Shown in pieces: positions 54,822 through 63,827 of a stretch of DNA of 64,000 nt (position 1 is its first letter; each line of letters starts with the position of its first letter). The position numbers and the translations under genes were made by a program. The stretch is from Actinomycetota bacterium. Lineage in GTDB: Bacteria > Actinomycetota > Acidimicrobiia > Acidimicrobiales > AC-14. The notes beneath the pieces were generated by a model. That model did not search any database. It worked only from the letters and a program-made list of their open reading frames with translations, and had not been told where the DNA came from. The stretch covers positions 1 through 64,000 of the forward strand of contig JBFMCT010000010.1 of assembly GCA_040754375.1 (NCBI GenBank), read 5' to 3'.

Positions 54822-55591
54822 GGTGTACGAGATCGCGCCGCGCCCGTGGCCCCCGCCCCGCGGCTGGCATCGTTGCCGGCCGCCGGACGGCCAGGCGGGG
54901 CCGTGCGAGAACGGCGGGCGGAGACAAGGGCGGCGCCGGCCGCCAACGCCCCCAGGCCGCCCAGGGCCAGGCCCGCGACAGCCAGGGCACGGGCACTGCG
55001 TACGCGATCGTCGGCGGCCGCCAGGGCAGCCTCGACCTCGTCGGCCCGGGCTTCCAGCCGCGGGACCTCGCGGTCGATCCGTGTCGCGATCTGGCCCGTC
55101 GAGGGGTCCCGGGCCGGGAAGTGGGTCTCGGTGGCGTCCACCACGTCGTCGAAGGTCGTGCTCGAGGAGGTGAACGACTCGTCGACGCTCTGGCCCCGGA
55201 TGGTGCCGGTGAAGCGGAACGTGTAGCTCCCCGGCCGGGTGGGCGTCAGCCACGCCCGGTAGTCACCAGGCGTGCCCGAGGAGGTGCCGAAGTTGGGGAC
55301 CATCGGCATGGTCACGCGGTCCTCGCCCTTGACCACCTCGACGTTGAGCGTGCCCGCCACGTCGGTAACCGCGGCCCCGCTGCCGGCCTCGGTGATCCGC
55401 ACCTGCACGCTGTTGAGCAGGCCCGTGTAGGCCGGCTCCTGGCCCCAGCCCACCACCAACACGAAACCGCCCACCGCCTGCTGCTCGTGGGCGGCCACGG
55501 GGGCAGCCCCGACGGCGGCCCCCGCGGCCCCCAAACCCAGTGCCAGCGCAACCAGCGCGGCGCGACCCACCACTCGGTCAACCCTTCTCAT
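54818..55591 (-). CDS. Exported anchored protein coupled to copCD
   Basis: The 257-residue product has a signal peptide (ALVALALGLGAAGAAVGAAPVAAHEQQ), a beta-rich outside domain (VGGFVLVVGWGQEPAYTGLLNSVQVRITEAGSG ... GDYRAWLTPTRPGSYTFRFTGTIRGQ), a helical stretch likely to be coiled (IDREVPRLEARADEVEAALAAADDRVRSARAL) and a C-terminal membrane helix with a basic tail. The mature N terminus is His-rich-adjacent (AHEQQ). The ATG at 55591 is chosen; the stop overlaps copCD by 4 bp. No named family is recognised. Confidence 0.72.
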   Translation of the reverse strand: MRRVDRVVGRAALVALALGLGAAGAAVGAAPVAAHEQQAVGGFVLVVGWGQEPAYTGLLNSVQVRITEAGSGAAVTDVAGTLNVEVVKGEDRVTMPMVPNFGTSSGTPGDYRAWLTPTRPGSYTFRFTGTIRGQSVDESFTSSSTTFDDVVDATETHFPARDPSTGQIATRIDREVPRLEARADEVEAALAAADDRVRSARALAVAGLALGGLGALAAGAALVSARRSRTAPPGRPAAGNDASRGAGATGAARSRTP

Positions 55592-55642
55592 GACACCCGG
55601 ACGCCGACATCGTAGGCTGCTATCCACTTGCACATACTCGCG

Positions 55643-55671
55643 TTGCCGTAAGTTCATCTCATCGTTAGGAT
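55643..55671 (+). promoter_or_regulatory. Promoter for the exported-protein genes
   Basis: A -35 ttgccg (55643-55648) and a -10 taggat (55666-55671) are separated by exactly 17 bp, about 36 bp upstream of the TTG start at 55707. This is one of the clearest promoters in the window. The divergent gene must have its own promoter in the same 115-bp gap. Confidence 0.6.
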
Positions 55672-55706
55672 CGATCAACCTGTAAGGCTCGGGAAAGGGA
55701 ACTGAC

Positions 55707-56276
55707 TTGAAGCTGACACGTACGCGCGCGGTGGTGGGGATGCTCGCCGCAGTCGCGATTGCCGTACCCGCATCGTTTGCCTGGGCCTGCGTGGCCCCCG
55801 TCTCCATGACCATCGTCGGCAACCCGTCGGTGCAGCCAGGCGGCACTGTCACCGTGTTGCTGCGGGAGTACGCCCAGGGGGCACCGATCGAGGTGCGCCT
55901 CAACTCGCCCACGGGCCAGCTCCTGGCCACCCACCCGGCGCCCACCACCACCATGACCAGCTCGCACACCCTCGAGGTGCCCATCCCCGAGACCCTCCAG
56001 CTCGGCACCCACTTCCTGGTCTCGGTGCAGAACTACCACCACATGAACTCCGGCAACATCGGCCGGGCCACGATCTACGTGGGCACCCAGCCGCCTCTGC
56101 CCGCCGGCCCGGAGGCCCGCCCGTCGGCCCTCGAGGTCGGGTCCGGCCCCAGCGCGGCCACCCTCATCCTGGTCGGTCTCGGTGTGGCTGGCGCCATGCT
56201 GCTGCTGGCCGGTGTGTACACCGTCATCGCCGGTGGCAAGGGCCCCGAGCCCAAGCCCGAGCCGGTCAAGAAGTAG
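55707..56276 (+). CDS. Exported anchored protein
   Basis: The 189-residue product has a signal peptide (MLAAVAIAVPASFAWACVAP), a beta-rich outside domain that looks immunoglobulin-like (VQPGGTVTVLLREYAQGAPIEVRLNSPTGQLLATH ... LQLGTHFLVSVQNYHHMNSG), then a transmembrane helix (ATLILVGLGVAGAMLLLAGVYTVIAG) and a Lys/Pro-rich tail. TTG start behind a good promoter. It is followed after 30 bp by the Asp-box protein. No named family is recognised. Confidence 0.72.
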   Translation: MKLTRTRAVVGMLAAVAIAVPASFAWACVAPVSMTIVGNPSVQPGGTVTVLLREYAQGAPIEVRLNSPTGQLLATHPAPTTTMTSSHTLEVPIPETLQLGTHFLVSVQNYHHMNSGNIGRATIYVGTQPPLPAGPEARPSALEVGSGPSAATLILVGLGVAGAMLLLAGVYTVIAGGKGPEPKPEPVKK

Positions 56277-56306
56277 CCGACGGCCCCAAGCGACTCAGGA
56301 GACGAG

Positions 56307-58019
56307 ATGAGAACTCGCAAGCTTTTCCGAGGCGCGCTGGCCGTCGTGGCCGGAGCCATGGTGGCGTCGACCACCGGCCCGGCCACCGCCCAGACCGCCA
56401 TGACCTACCCCAAGGTCACGTTCGCCCAGCAGGACCAGCAGGTCGACCAGGTCCTGTCGGCCGTCAACATGACCCGCGACGCCGAGGCCCCGGCCCGGGG
56501 CTTCACCGGCCCCTCGGCCATGGCCGTCGACCCCAACAACCCCCGGGTCGTCGTGGCCGCCACTGCCGACCTGCGCAGCCGCATCTGCTACATGACGGTC
56601 TCGCGTGACGCCGGCCGCACGTGGAACTTCTCCAACGAGCTGCCCGGCTCGGAGGCCTACCCCTTCTGCACGAACCTCACTGCGGGCGTGCCCACGGTGC
56701 AGGTGAAGTTCGGGAGCAACGGGGTCATCTACTACGCCCGCCAGGCCTACGGTGACGGCGAAGGCCCGCGCGAGGGCAAGTCGAGCATCCTGCTGGCCCG
56801 CACTACCGACCTGGGTAACACGTGGCAGACGACCATGGTCGAGGACAACCGGGGCAAGACGGGCGAGACGGCCCCGTCGGCCAGCGGCGTGCATGGCCTG
56901 GCCGTCGACACCTCCGGGGCCCGCGACGTGGTCCACGTCGGCTACGTGCGTTCCCACCCGGACGCGCCCGCGGGGTCACCCCTACGCCGGCCCCATGTCA
57001 TGGTGGCCACCTCGACCGACGGCGGCGACACCTTCGCCGAAGGGGTCAACCTGAACGCCACCTCCCAGGTCAACTTCACGATCGCCGGGCAGTCCGTGCC
57101 CCTGATCATGCGCACCGGCTTCGGGGCGCCGTTCATGTTCGCCCGCAACGGCACCCTGCTGGTGGTGGCCGGCCCCGAGTTCGAGCCCGGTACCGCTCCG
57201 ACGGCCCCCGAGGACTCCGGTTCGGGAGGCGCCTCCGGTTCGTGGTTCCACTTCGCCCTGCCCCAGCTCATCGCCCGCTCCACCGACCAAGGCCAGACGT
57301 TCACGATCAACACCCTGAGCCCGCCCCGCTACGACGGCACGGGGGCCATGACCGGCCTGGGCTGGACGCCCCACGGCGGGCCCGAGGGCACGATCATCGC
57401 CGTGCACGCGGCCACGCCGCCCACCTCGCCGACCTCGGGAGTGGCCGATGTCGTTATGCAGCGGTCGACCGATGACGGGGTGACCTGGTCGGAGCCCCTG
57501 GCCGTGGGCGACGCCGCCCCCGACGAGTACACGACCAACTTCTACCCCAACCTGAGCGTGGCGCCCAACGGTCGGGTGGACGTCATCTGGCAGAGCAACC
57601 GGGGCCTGGCTGACAACAAGTTCTCGGTCGAGTACACGTACTCCACCGACGGGGGCGAGACGTGGGCGCCCAACATGACCGTCAGCGACCAGCCCCTCGA
57701 CTTCAACTACGGCATCAGCTTCAACTCCGACCTCCGTTACGCGCCGGGGGTGGCCTCGACCAACCAGTACGCGGTCTTCGGTTGGGCCGAGGCCCGCCAG
57801 CCCGACGAGCTGAACCAGACCCAGGACGTGTACGGCACCTCGGCGCAGTTCGCCCCCCTGCCGGCCACGTCGAACACCACGGCCCCCATCCTGGCCGCCG
57901 CCTTCGGCGGTCTGGTCGTGGCCGGCCTCGTCCTGCTGCTGGCCATGCGCCTCCGTGGCGGGGGCGGGGGGTCGCCCCAGCCGGCAGCCGCCCGCCAGCA
58001 GGCGACCGCCGCCGGCTAG
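56307..58019 (+). CDS. Exported Asp-box (BNR) repeat protein
   Basis: The 570-residue product has a signal peptide (GALAVVAGAMVASTTGPATAQ), a six-bladed propeller with Asp-box motifs (SRDAGRTWNF, STDGGDTFAEG, STDQGQTFTI, STDDGVTWSEP, STDGGETWAPN), and a C-terminal membrane helix (APILAAAFGGLVVAGLVLLLAMRL) with a basic tail. It resembles exo-alpha-sialidase-like proteins, but the catalytic Arg triad and Tyr/Glu cannot be confirmed. It is the last gene of the exported set and is followed by a strong terminator. Confidence 0.82.
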   Translation: MRTRKLFRGALAVVAGAMVASTTGPATAQTAMTYPKVTFAQQDQQVDQVLSAVNMTRDAEAPARGFTGPSAMAVDPNNPRVVVAATADLRSRICYMTVSRDAGRTWNFSNELPGSEAYPFCTNLTAGVPTVQVKFGSNGVIYYARQAYGDGEGPREGKSSILLARTTDLGNTWQTTMVEDNRGKTGETAPSASGVHGLAVDTSGARDVVHVGYVRSHPDAPAGSPLRRPHVMVATSTDGGDTFAEGVNLNATSQVNFTIAGQSVPLIMRTGFGAPFMFARNGTLLVVAGPEFEPGTAPTAPEDSGSGGASGSWFHFALPQLIARSTDQGQTFTINTLSPPRYDGTGAMTGLGWTPHGGPEGTIIAVHAATPPTSPTSGVADVVMQRSTDDGVTWSEPLAVGDAAPDEYTTNFYPNLSVAPNGRVDVIWQSNRGLADNKFSVEYTYSTDGGETWAPNMTVSDQPLDFNYGISFNSDLRYAPGVASTNQYAVFGWAEARQPDELNQTQDVYGTSAQFAPLPATSNTTAPILAAAFGGLVVAGLVLLLAMRLRGGGGGSPQPAAARQQATAAG

Positions 58020-58037
58020 CCAGCATGCATTAGCGGT

Positions 58038-58071
58038 CAAGGGCACGCGCCAGGCGGGGCGCGTGCCCTTG
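58038..58071 (+). terminator. 14-bp perfect-stem terminator
   Basis: Arms caagggcacgcgcc (58038-58051) and ggcgcgtgcccttg (58058-58071) pair perfectly around a 6-nt loop 18 bp after the Asp-box gene stop. No T-tract follows, as usual in such genomes. Confidence 0.8.
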
Positions 58072-58082
58072 GCGCGCCGGGA

Positions 58083-58230
58083 TCAGGTCTCCAGCGCCGA
58101 ACCCACGGCCACGAGCAGATGGTCGCGCCACGGCCGGGCCACCAGTCGCAGCCCGCCGGGCAGCCCGCCGACGTGGCCACAGGGCGCTGACACGGCCGGG
58201 AAGACGATCCGGCCTCAGGGGATGGCGTTG
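58083..58230 (-). pseudogene. Amidase C-terminal remnant
   Basis: On the minus strand the frame reads FPAVSAPCGHVGGLPGGLRLVARPWRDHLLVAVGSALET and stops at 58083. This is the conserved end of the amidase-signature family (PAVSVPCGxxxGLPxGLQL). Upstream the same frame has NAIP, a TGA, then GRIV, so the body is gone. Nothing else is supported in the 58072-58406 gap. Confidence 0.6.
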
Positions 58231-58406
58231 CGGGATCCTCGGCGTCCGGGCCGTCGAGAAGTACGTCACAGCCATCTTCGACATCGGTCCCACCTCTTGA
58301 CCGGAGGCTGACGGGCGGGCATCGTGGAGGGCGGTACCAGGGCGGGCCTTCGCCGTCGGGCTCACGACGGTCTTTCGTTCACACGACCGAAGGGCCGGAG
58401 CCTGAA

Positions 58407-59312
58407 ATGACCGCGAACCACCAACACCAACCCGACGACCGCAATGACGAGGGCTGGTCCGATGAGGCCGTCGCCCGCCTGCTGGGCACAACGGCTGACG
58501 CCCTGCTTGAGGCTGTGACCGATAGTGGCAGGGGCGTTCTCGTCCACCTGGCCGAGACCGGGGGCGACATCAACATCGGCACGCTCGATCTCGACGGCCG
58601 CCATCCCGCCGAGGTGCTGGTGGGCACGGTGGCCCCCGAGCACTGGCTGGCCATGGGCGTGGCAACCGGCGGTCGTGCCTACTCCCTCGACGACCCTGGT
58701 CGCGGGCGCGGGGGCACCAGCCGGCGGATCGTGAGCGTGGTCCTGGTCCATCGCCGCGGTTCGGTGGTGAGCCGGTTGCTGCTCGACGGTGAGGTCTCGA
58801 GCTCGGCGCCGGCTTACGGCGTCGTGCTCGACTGCCTACAACGGGCCCTCTGGCTCGACACCGCCGCCCCCGCCGTCCCCACCGGTGGGCTGTTCGCCAC
58901 CTACTGGCTGGAGTCGACGCTGCACCTCCTCGCCGAGCAGGGCGGCGAAGTGAGCTGGCCGGAGGTCTGCAGCCAGCACCCAGCGGCCCGCCTGCTCGAC
59001 GACGACTACCGCATCGCCAGCACCGGCGAGTTGGTGGCGGCGGCCGCCGCCCTCCAGCGGGTCTGTGACTGGGAACGGTTGCGCTGGCTCGTCATCGAGG
59101 GAAGCTGGGAAGAGCGCACCCTGACCCCTACCGAGGCCGCATGGTTCGACGCCGGCTCGTTCTCGCGCTGGGTCCTCACCGAGCATCCGCCGCCCGACGT
59201 GCTCGTCGGCGAGATCCGCCACTTGGCCCCACCCCGGATCGCCCGTCAGTGCTTCACCGCCCTGAGGCGGATGGGCATACCAACGCGTGGCGCCGGTACC
59301 CATGCGGCGTGA
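58407..59312 (+). CDS. Hypothetical soluble protein
   Basis: The 301-residue product has no signal peptide and no membrane helix. Stretches such as WSDEAVARLLGTTADALLEAVTDSGRGVLVHLAE, VVLDCLQRALWLDTAAPAVPTGGLFATYWLESTLHLLAEQGGEV and LVIEGSWEERTLTPTEAAWFDAGSFSRWVL look conserved, but I recognise no family. ATG start; the gene is followed by the GT1 gene after 36 bp. Confidence 0.6.
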   Translation: MTANHQHQPDDRNDEGWSDEAVARLLGTTADALLEAVTDSGRGVLVHLAETGGDINIGTLDLDGRHPAEVLVGTVAPEHWLAMGVATGGRAYSLDDPGRGRGGTSRRIVSVVLVHRRGSVVSRLLLDGEVSSSAPAYGVVLDCLQRALWLDTAAPAVPTGGLFATYWLESTLHLLAEQGGEVSWPEVCSQHPAARLLDDDYRIASTGELVAAAAALQRVCDWERLRWLVIEGSWEERTLTPTEAAWFDAGSFSRWVLTEHPPPDVLVGEIRHLAPPRIARQCFTALRRMGIPTRGAGTHAA

Positions 59313-59347
59313 GACCGGTAGCTTGGCCGGGGGAGGGCACGACGACG

Positions 59348-60514
59348 ATGCGGATGCTGTTCAGTACCACCGCCGGTTCTGGTCATTTCGGGCCGTTGGT
59401 CCCGGTGGCGCGAGCCTGCCAGCAGGCGGGGCACGAGGTGAGGGTGGCGGCGCCCGCCTCCTTCGCCGACGCCGTGGCCGGGGCGGGGTTCGCCCACGAA
59501 CCGTTCGCCGACGTCTCCCCCGAGGTGATGGGCGCGGTGTTCAGCCGCCTGCCCCACCTGCCGAGGGAGGAGGCCAACCAGGTCGTGCTCTCGGACGTGT
59601 TCGGCCGCCTCGACGCCCAGGCCGCCCTCCCGGGCGTGACCGAGGTGATCGCCCGATGGCGACCCCACGTGGTCGTGCGGGAGACGTGCGAGTTCGGCTC
59701 GTTGGCGGCCGCGGAGAAGGCCGGTGTCCCCCACGTCGAGGTGGCCATCGGGCTGTCGGGCGCGGTGGCCATGGCCCGTCCGGCTGTGGCCACTGCCCTG
59801 GACGAGCTCGACGCCCTCGCCGGTTTGACTACCGGGACGCTCTCGGCGAGCTGGGCCCGCTCGCCGGTGCTCACCAGCGTGCCCGTCGAGCTCGACGACC
59901 TCGCCTCGGCGACCGGCCCGGTCCACCGCTTTCGAGCCGAGGGCGCCCCCGGGGGGCAGCGCCGGGCGGCCGGCCTCCCGCCGTGGGGCGACCCGGACCA
60001 ACCGCTCGTGTACGTCACGTTCGGGTCGGTCACCGGTGGACTGCCCCCCTTCGCCGGGCTCTTCCCGGCGGTGCTCGGCGTGCTGGCGGGCGAGCCCGTC
60101 CGGGCCCTGCTGACCACGGGCCACGGCGTCGACCCCGCGACCTTGGCGCCCGTGCCCCCCAACGTCCACGTGGAGCGGTGGTGGCCCCAAGACGACGTGC
60201 TCCTGGTGGCGGACGCGGTGGTGGGCCACGGTGGCTTCGGCACCACGATGGCGGCGTTGGGTGCGGGCCTGCCTCAGGTCGTGATGCCGCTGTTCGCCAG
60301 CGACCAGTTCGTCAACGCCGAGCGGGTGGCGGCCACCGGTGCCGGCGTCTGTCTCGACGGCGGGCTGGCGGCCGTCCCGGTACTGGCCGGAGCCGTGCGG
60401 GAGGTGCTCGAGGAGCCTGGCTACCGCGAAGCCGCCCAGAGGGTCGCCGCGGCCATGGCCGCCCTCCCGGGCCCGCTCTCGGCCGTAGCGTTCATCGTCG
60501 ACCGGGTCACCTGA
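59348..60514 (+). CDS. Glycosyltransferase family 1 (UGT/EryCIII type)
   Basis: The 388-residue product starts RMLFSTTAGSGHFGPLVPVARACQQAGHEVRVAAP and ends with the GT1 nucleotide-sugar signature: VERWWPQDDVLLVADAVVGHGGFGTTMAALGAGLPQVVMPLFASDQFVNAERVA. The N domain (SFADAVAGAGFAHEPFADVSPEVM) binds the acceptor. Such enzymes glycosylate small molecules such as macrolides or sterols. ATG 59348 sits at the normal distance from the first motif. Confidence 0.88.
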   Translation: MRMLFSTTAGSGHFGPLVPVARACQQAGHEVRVAAPASFADAVAGAGFAHEPFADVSPEVMGAVFSRLPHLPREEANQVVLSDVFGRLDAQAALPGVTEVIARWRPHVVVRETCEFGSLAAAEKAGVPHVEVAIGLSGAVAMARPAVATALDELDALAGLTTGTLSASWARSPVLTSVPVELDDLASATGPVHRFRAEGAPGGQRRAAGLPPWGDPDQPLVYVTFGSVTGGLPPFAGLFPAVLGVLAGEPVRALLTTGHGVDPATLAPVPPNVHVERWWPQDDVLLVADAVVGHGGFGTTMAALGAGLPQVVMPLFASDQFVNAERVAATGAGVCLDGGLAAVPVLAGAVREVLEEPGYREAAQRVAAAMAALPGPLSAVAFIVDRVT

Positions 60515-60879
60515 CCACGTCGAGCGGCCGAACCGTCGCGGTCGAGGGGCGGGCGGCCACCCTCTGCCGCGCCTTGTCCGTGACCGGGGCGCCCGTCCCG
60601 GGCCGGCAGGCCGAGGGTCGCGCAGGGGCGGGCCAGGGGCGGGCCAGTGGCGGGCCAGTGGACCGCCGAAGCAGGCGGTCCCAACTGGACGGGGGTGCCA
60701 GGGAAGGTCACAAGTCCTGTTTTGGATCGTGATCGTCGGGGCGCCCGGCCGCGAGTGCGGGACCGGCGGCTTGCCTGGCGCCTCAGGCGCACCGGGTGGG
60801 GCGGTCAGTGCTGCCGTCGGGGCGCCCCGCCTGTTGGCCACGTGACCGATCGATGCGACAGACTCAGGTCGTGGCCACG
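60515..60879. other. Intergenic stretch with short direct repeats
   Basis: 365 bp without a supported gene. Short direct repeats of ggggcgggcca near 60625-60660 are the only pattern seen. Confidence 0.35.
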
Positions 60880-61527
60880 ATGGTTCGCTGCCCTGAGTGC
60901 CAGCGAAAGAACCAGGTCCCCGCGGGCGGCGGCAAGGCGCGTTGCGGCGCCTGTGGGGCTGCGCTGGGGCCCATCCGAGGTGGGGCGTTGGCGACCACCA
61001 ACCCAGCAGAGGCCAGCCCGTCGGGGGCGGGCAGCCCCTGGGGCGGCGGTGGTCCTGGGGGACCGGGGAGCCCGTGGGGAGCCGGGGGTCCCCCTGGCCC
61101 GGCGAGCCCGTTTGGTCCCGGTGGCCTCAGCGGAGCCGGGGGACCTTGGGGCGGCGGCGGCGATGCGAGCGGTGCTCGTATGCGCCAGGCACGGCGCACC
61201 GGTCGTACCGCGAGCACCAGCATGGGCAGGCCGGGCGCACCGCGTCCGAGTGATCCACGCGCCGCCGTGGTGCAGGGCTGGAACGAGGTCCTCCATCTGG
61301 CGCCCGCGGACATGGGGTTGACTGCGGCCCTGGGAGAAGGGGGTGACGACCCCATCGCGTGGCTGAGCGAGGCTGCCGGCATCCCGCGTGCGGAGCTGGA
61401 GCGGGTCCGGCTGCTCCGCAACCGTGTCGCGTCGAACCAGCCGGTCGCCGATCGTGACCTATCCGGAGCACTGGAGACGATCGACCGGGTCATCGCACTG
61501 GTGGGCCGCATGGGCCTCCTGGAGTAA
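60880..61527 (+). CDS. Zinc-ribbon protein with Gly/Pro-rich linker
   Basis: The 215-residue product starts [29 protein letters not shown], a C-x2-C ... C-x2-C ribbon like that at the start of thioredoxin-2 proteins. A long [14 protein letters not shown]-type linker follows, then a helical C-terminal domain ([67 protein letters not shown]). The start may be 60853 or 60871 instead. No known full-length family is recognised. Confidence 0.65.
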   Translation: MVRCPECQRKNQVPAGGGKARCGACGAALGPIRGGALATTNPAEASPSGAGSPWGGGGPGGPGSPWGAGGPPGPASPFGPGGLSGAGGPWGGGGDASGARMRQARRTGRTASTSMGRPGAPRPSDPRAAVVQGWNEVLHLAPADMGLTAALGEGGDDPIAWLSEAAGIPRAELERVRLLRNRVASNQPVADRDLSGALETIDRVIALVGRMGLLE

Positions 61528-61674
61528 CCCACTGGGGGACCGCCGTGGCGCCTCGGGAGGGTGGGAGAGCTGCGTCGAGCCGTGACATGTAAGCGGGCCC
61601 GGAGACCCGTGCAACCTGGTGGCGAGGTCCCTAGAGTGAGTTGACCTTCCACCTGAGTGAAGGGAGCAGCCACG

Positions 61675-62940
61675 GTGCAGGGCTGGCGGGGGAGGGAGCG
61701 TCCGATGACACTCGGTTCCCTGCTCACGGATGTCCTGGGGCCCGAGCCGCCGGTTGGCGTCGTGGCCTTCGACGGGACGCGCGTCGGCCCGGCTGACCCG
61801 GCTGTCACGATCGTCATCCGTAAGCCCGATGCGCTCCGCCGGATCGTCCAGGCACCGGGGGAGCTGGGGTTCGTCCGGGCCTACGTGGCGGGCGACCTGG
61901 AGATCGAAGGCGACATCTTCTCGTTGTTCCAGCTACGAGACCTTCTGGGGCCAGTGAGGCTGACACCGGCCCAGACCCTGCAGGCGGCGAGGATGCTGGG
62001 CCTTCGTGCCCTCCGGCCGCTGGTACCACCGCCCGAAGAGGCCCGGCTGGTGGGGCGCCGGTACACGCCGGCTCGCTCCCGCGCCGCCCTCGCCCACCAT
62101 TACGACCTCCCCGACGAGTTCTTCGCCTTGTTCCTCGACCCCTCCATGGCCTACACGACCGCCATCTTCGAGAACGAGGAGGAGAGCCTCGAGCAGGCCC
62201 AGGCCAACAAGTTTGATCTCGTCTGTCGCAAGCTCGCCCTCGAGCCGGGCATGCGGCTCCTGGACATCGGCTGCGGCTGGGGGGCCATGCTGGTGCACGC
62301 GGCTAAGCACTATGGCGCCCACGCGGTGGGTGTCTCGCTGTCTCTCCGGCAGGTCGAGTGGGCCCGAAAGCGGGTGGCCGAGGAAGGGCTGAGCGGCCGC
62401 ATCGACGTCCGGCACCTCGACTACCGCAAGGTCGACGACGGTCCCTACCAAGCCGTCAGCGCGATCGGGTCGTTCGAGCACATCGGGCTCCATGACGGCC
62501 AGTTCTTCCAGAAGGTCCACACCCTGCTGGCACCTCGGGGGAGGTTCGTCAACCACGCCATCAGCCAGCCCGCGGGCCGCAACGCCCCAGCCGCCCGGCG
62601 GGGGTTCATGCAACGGTACGTGTTCCCCGACAGCGAGATCCATGAGGTCGGGCACGTCGTCTCGGCCATGCAGGCCGCGGGCCTCGAAGTCCGACACGTT
62701 GAGTCGCTCCGTGAGCACTACTCCCTCACGTTGCGGCGCTGGGTGCGCAAGCTGGAGGAGAACTGGGATGCGGCTGTCGCCTTGGTCGGCCCAGGCCGAG
62801 CCCGGGTGTGGAGGCTCTACATGGCCGGCTTCGCCGTGAACTTCGATCGGGACGACTCCTCCCACCACCAAGTCCTCGCCGTGCGCCCGGACCCCACTGG
62901 CCCCAGCGGGATGCCTCTCCGGCCCACGTGGACATCCTGA
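61675..62940 (+). CDS. Cyclopropane-fatty-acid-synthase-like SAM methyltransferase
   Basis: The 421-residue product has the CFA layout: an N-terminal lipid domain ([54 protein letters not shown]), then the family's [23 protein letters not shown] and the SAM-binding [28 protein letters not shown], with [17 protein letters not shown] near the active site. It methylates membrane unsaturated lipids. GTG 61675 has the site aagggag 8 nt upstream; GTG 61657 is an alternative. Confidence 0.9.
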   Translation: MQGWRGRERPMTLGSLLTDVLGPEPPVGVVAFDGTRVGPADPAVTIVIRKPDALRRIVQAPGELGFVRAYVAGDLEIEGDIFSLFQLRDLLGPVRLTPAQTLQAARMLGLRALRPLVPPPEEARLVGRRYTPARSRAALAHHYDLPDEFFALFLDPSMAYTTAIFENEEESLEQAQANKFDLVCRKLALEPGMRLLDIGCGWGAMLVHAAKHYGAHAVGVSLSLRQVEWARKRVAEEGLSGRIDVRHLDYRKVDDGPYQAVSAIGSFEHIGLHDGQFFQKVHTLLAPRGRFVNHAISQPAGRNAPAARRGFMQRYVFPDSEIHEVGHVVSAMQAAGLEVRHVESLREHYSLTLRRWVRKLEENWDAAVALVGPGRARVWRLYMAGFAVNFDRDDSSHHQVLAVRPDPTGPSGMPLRPTWTS

Positions 62941-63026
62941 CCTGGGCCCGGAGGTAACCTCGCACATCGGGCCGGTCCTCCCCACACAGGTCCCGTCGGG
63001 TACATCGGGGATCAAGTAGCAGGCCA

Positions 63027-63100
63027 GGGGACGTAGCTCAGTTGGCTAGAGCACCTGCTTTGCAAGCAGGGGGTCGCCGGTTCGAGTCCGGTCGTCTCCA
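63027..63100 (+). tRNA. tRNA-Ala (TGC)
   Basis: The cloverleaf is complete: acceptor ggggacg with cgtctcc (one G-T pair), D-arm gctcagttggctagagc, anticodon stem cctgc-tttgcaa-gcagg (anticodon TGC), T-arm gccgg-ttcgagt-ccggt. CCA is not encoded. Confidence 0.96.
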
Positions 63101-63248
63101 CGGGTAAAAGTGCTGTTCAGGGGCCTGCGGAGTCCGTCTTGCGGAACGGCAGCGGCGGCTCAGGCCGCGACGAGGCCGCGAGAGATCCGGCGACGAGGCG
63201 AACGACCTCGACAGGTTCTACGTCATGATCCTGGAGTAGAAAGGGCAC

Positions 63249-63732
63249 GTGTCGGACCCGGCGAGCCCCGCGGCCCAACCTGACCGGGCGTTGCTGTTCC
63301 AGCCCCTCGCTGACCACGGCCTCTTCATCCTGGTCGACCCCGACGCGCCGATGCCGTGGCCCCCTCCAGGACGCCACGGCGACCGACCTTGAGCTGCCCG
63401 TCGTCGTCAGCGATTCCGGCCTCGGGTTCGTTTCCGCGGGCCGGGATTTCTTCCCCTCGGTGGAGGTCCGGCTCCACATCCGCCGGCCAGCTCTGCCCAT
63501 CGAGGGTTGGGACGCCTCTGGGGAGGCGGTCGTGACCGTGAGGAGCGGTGTCCTGTCGGTCCGCTCGCTCGCCGGGGACGTATCCGGGACCTTCGACGCG
63601 GAACCGGGGCTGTGGCACGTCGCCTGGCGCGTTCGAGGCCGGGACGAGGCCGCGGCCAGGACCCGCGACTTGGAGATGTTCTTCCACGGGGTCGAGCAGT
63701 GGGCGCTCGACCTCTGGCCAGCCGAGGGCTGA
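63249..63732 (+). pseudogene. Frameshifted hypothetical gene
   Basis: From GTG 63249 the frame reads SDPASPAAQPDRALLFQPLADHGLFILVDPDAPMP and is then lost. In the next frame from about 63356 it continues naturally, GPLQDATATDLELPVVVSDSGLGFVSAGRDFFPSVEVRLHIRRPALPIEGWDASGEAVV ... FFHGVEQWALDLWPAEG, to the stop at 63732. The joined ~160-residue protein looks single. A 1-base error or mutation near 63356 is the likely cause. No family is recognised. Confidence 0.55.
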
Positions 63733-63795
63733 TCCGGAAATGACTGGTGCTCCGTGAGCGCGTGGGCGCGCCGGACTCGGGTGCGGGGCGGAGCC

Positions 63796-63818
63796 AGGCC
63801 GGGACGAAGTCCCGGCCT
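63796..63818 (-). terminator. Perfect hairpin before the transposase end
   Basis: Arms aggccgggac and gtcccggcct pair perfectly over 10 bp around a gaa loop, about 10 bp beyond the stop of the minus-strand transposase. It may be its terminator or part of the element's end. Confidence 0.6.
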
Positions 63819-63827
63819 GTCGCGTGT

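Noticed and set aside
58204-58230. Second selenocysteine TGA in the amidase remnant
   Set aside because: The TGA does not align with a Cys or Sec position and the rest of the gene is missing; it is decay.
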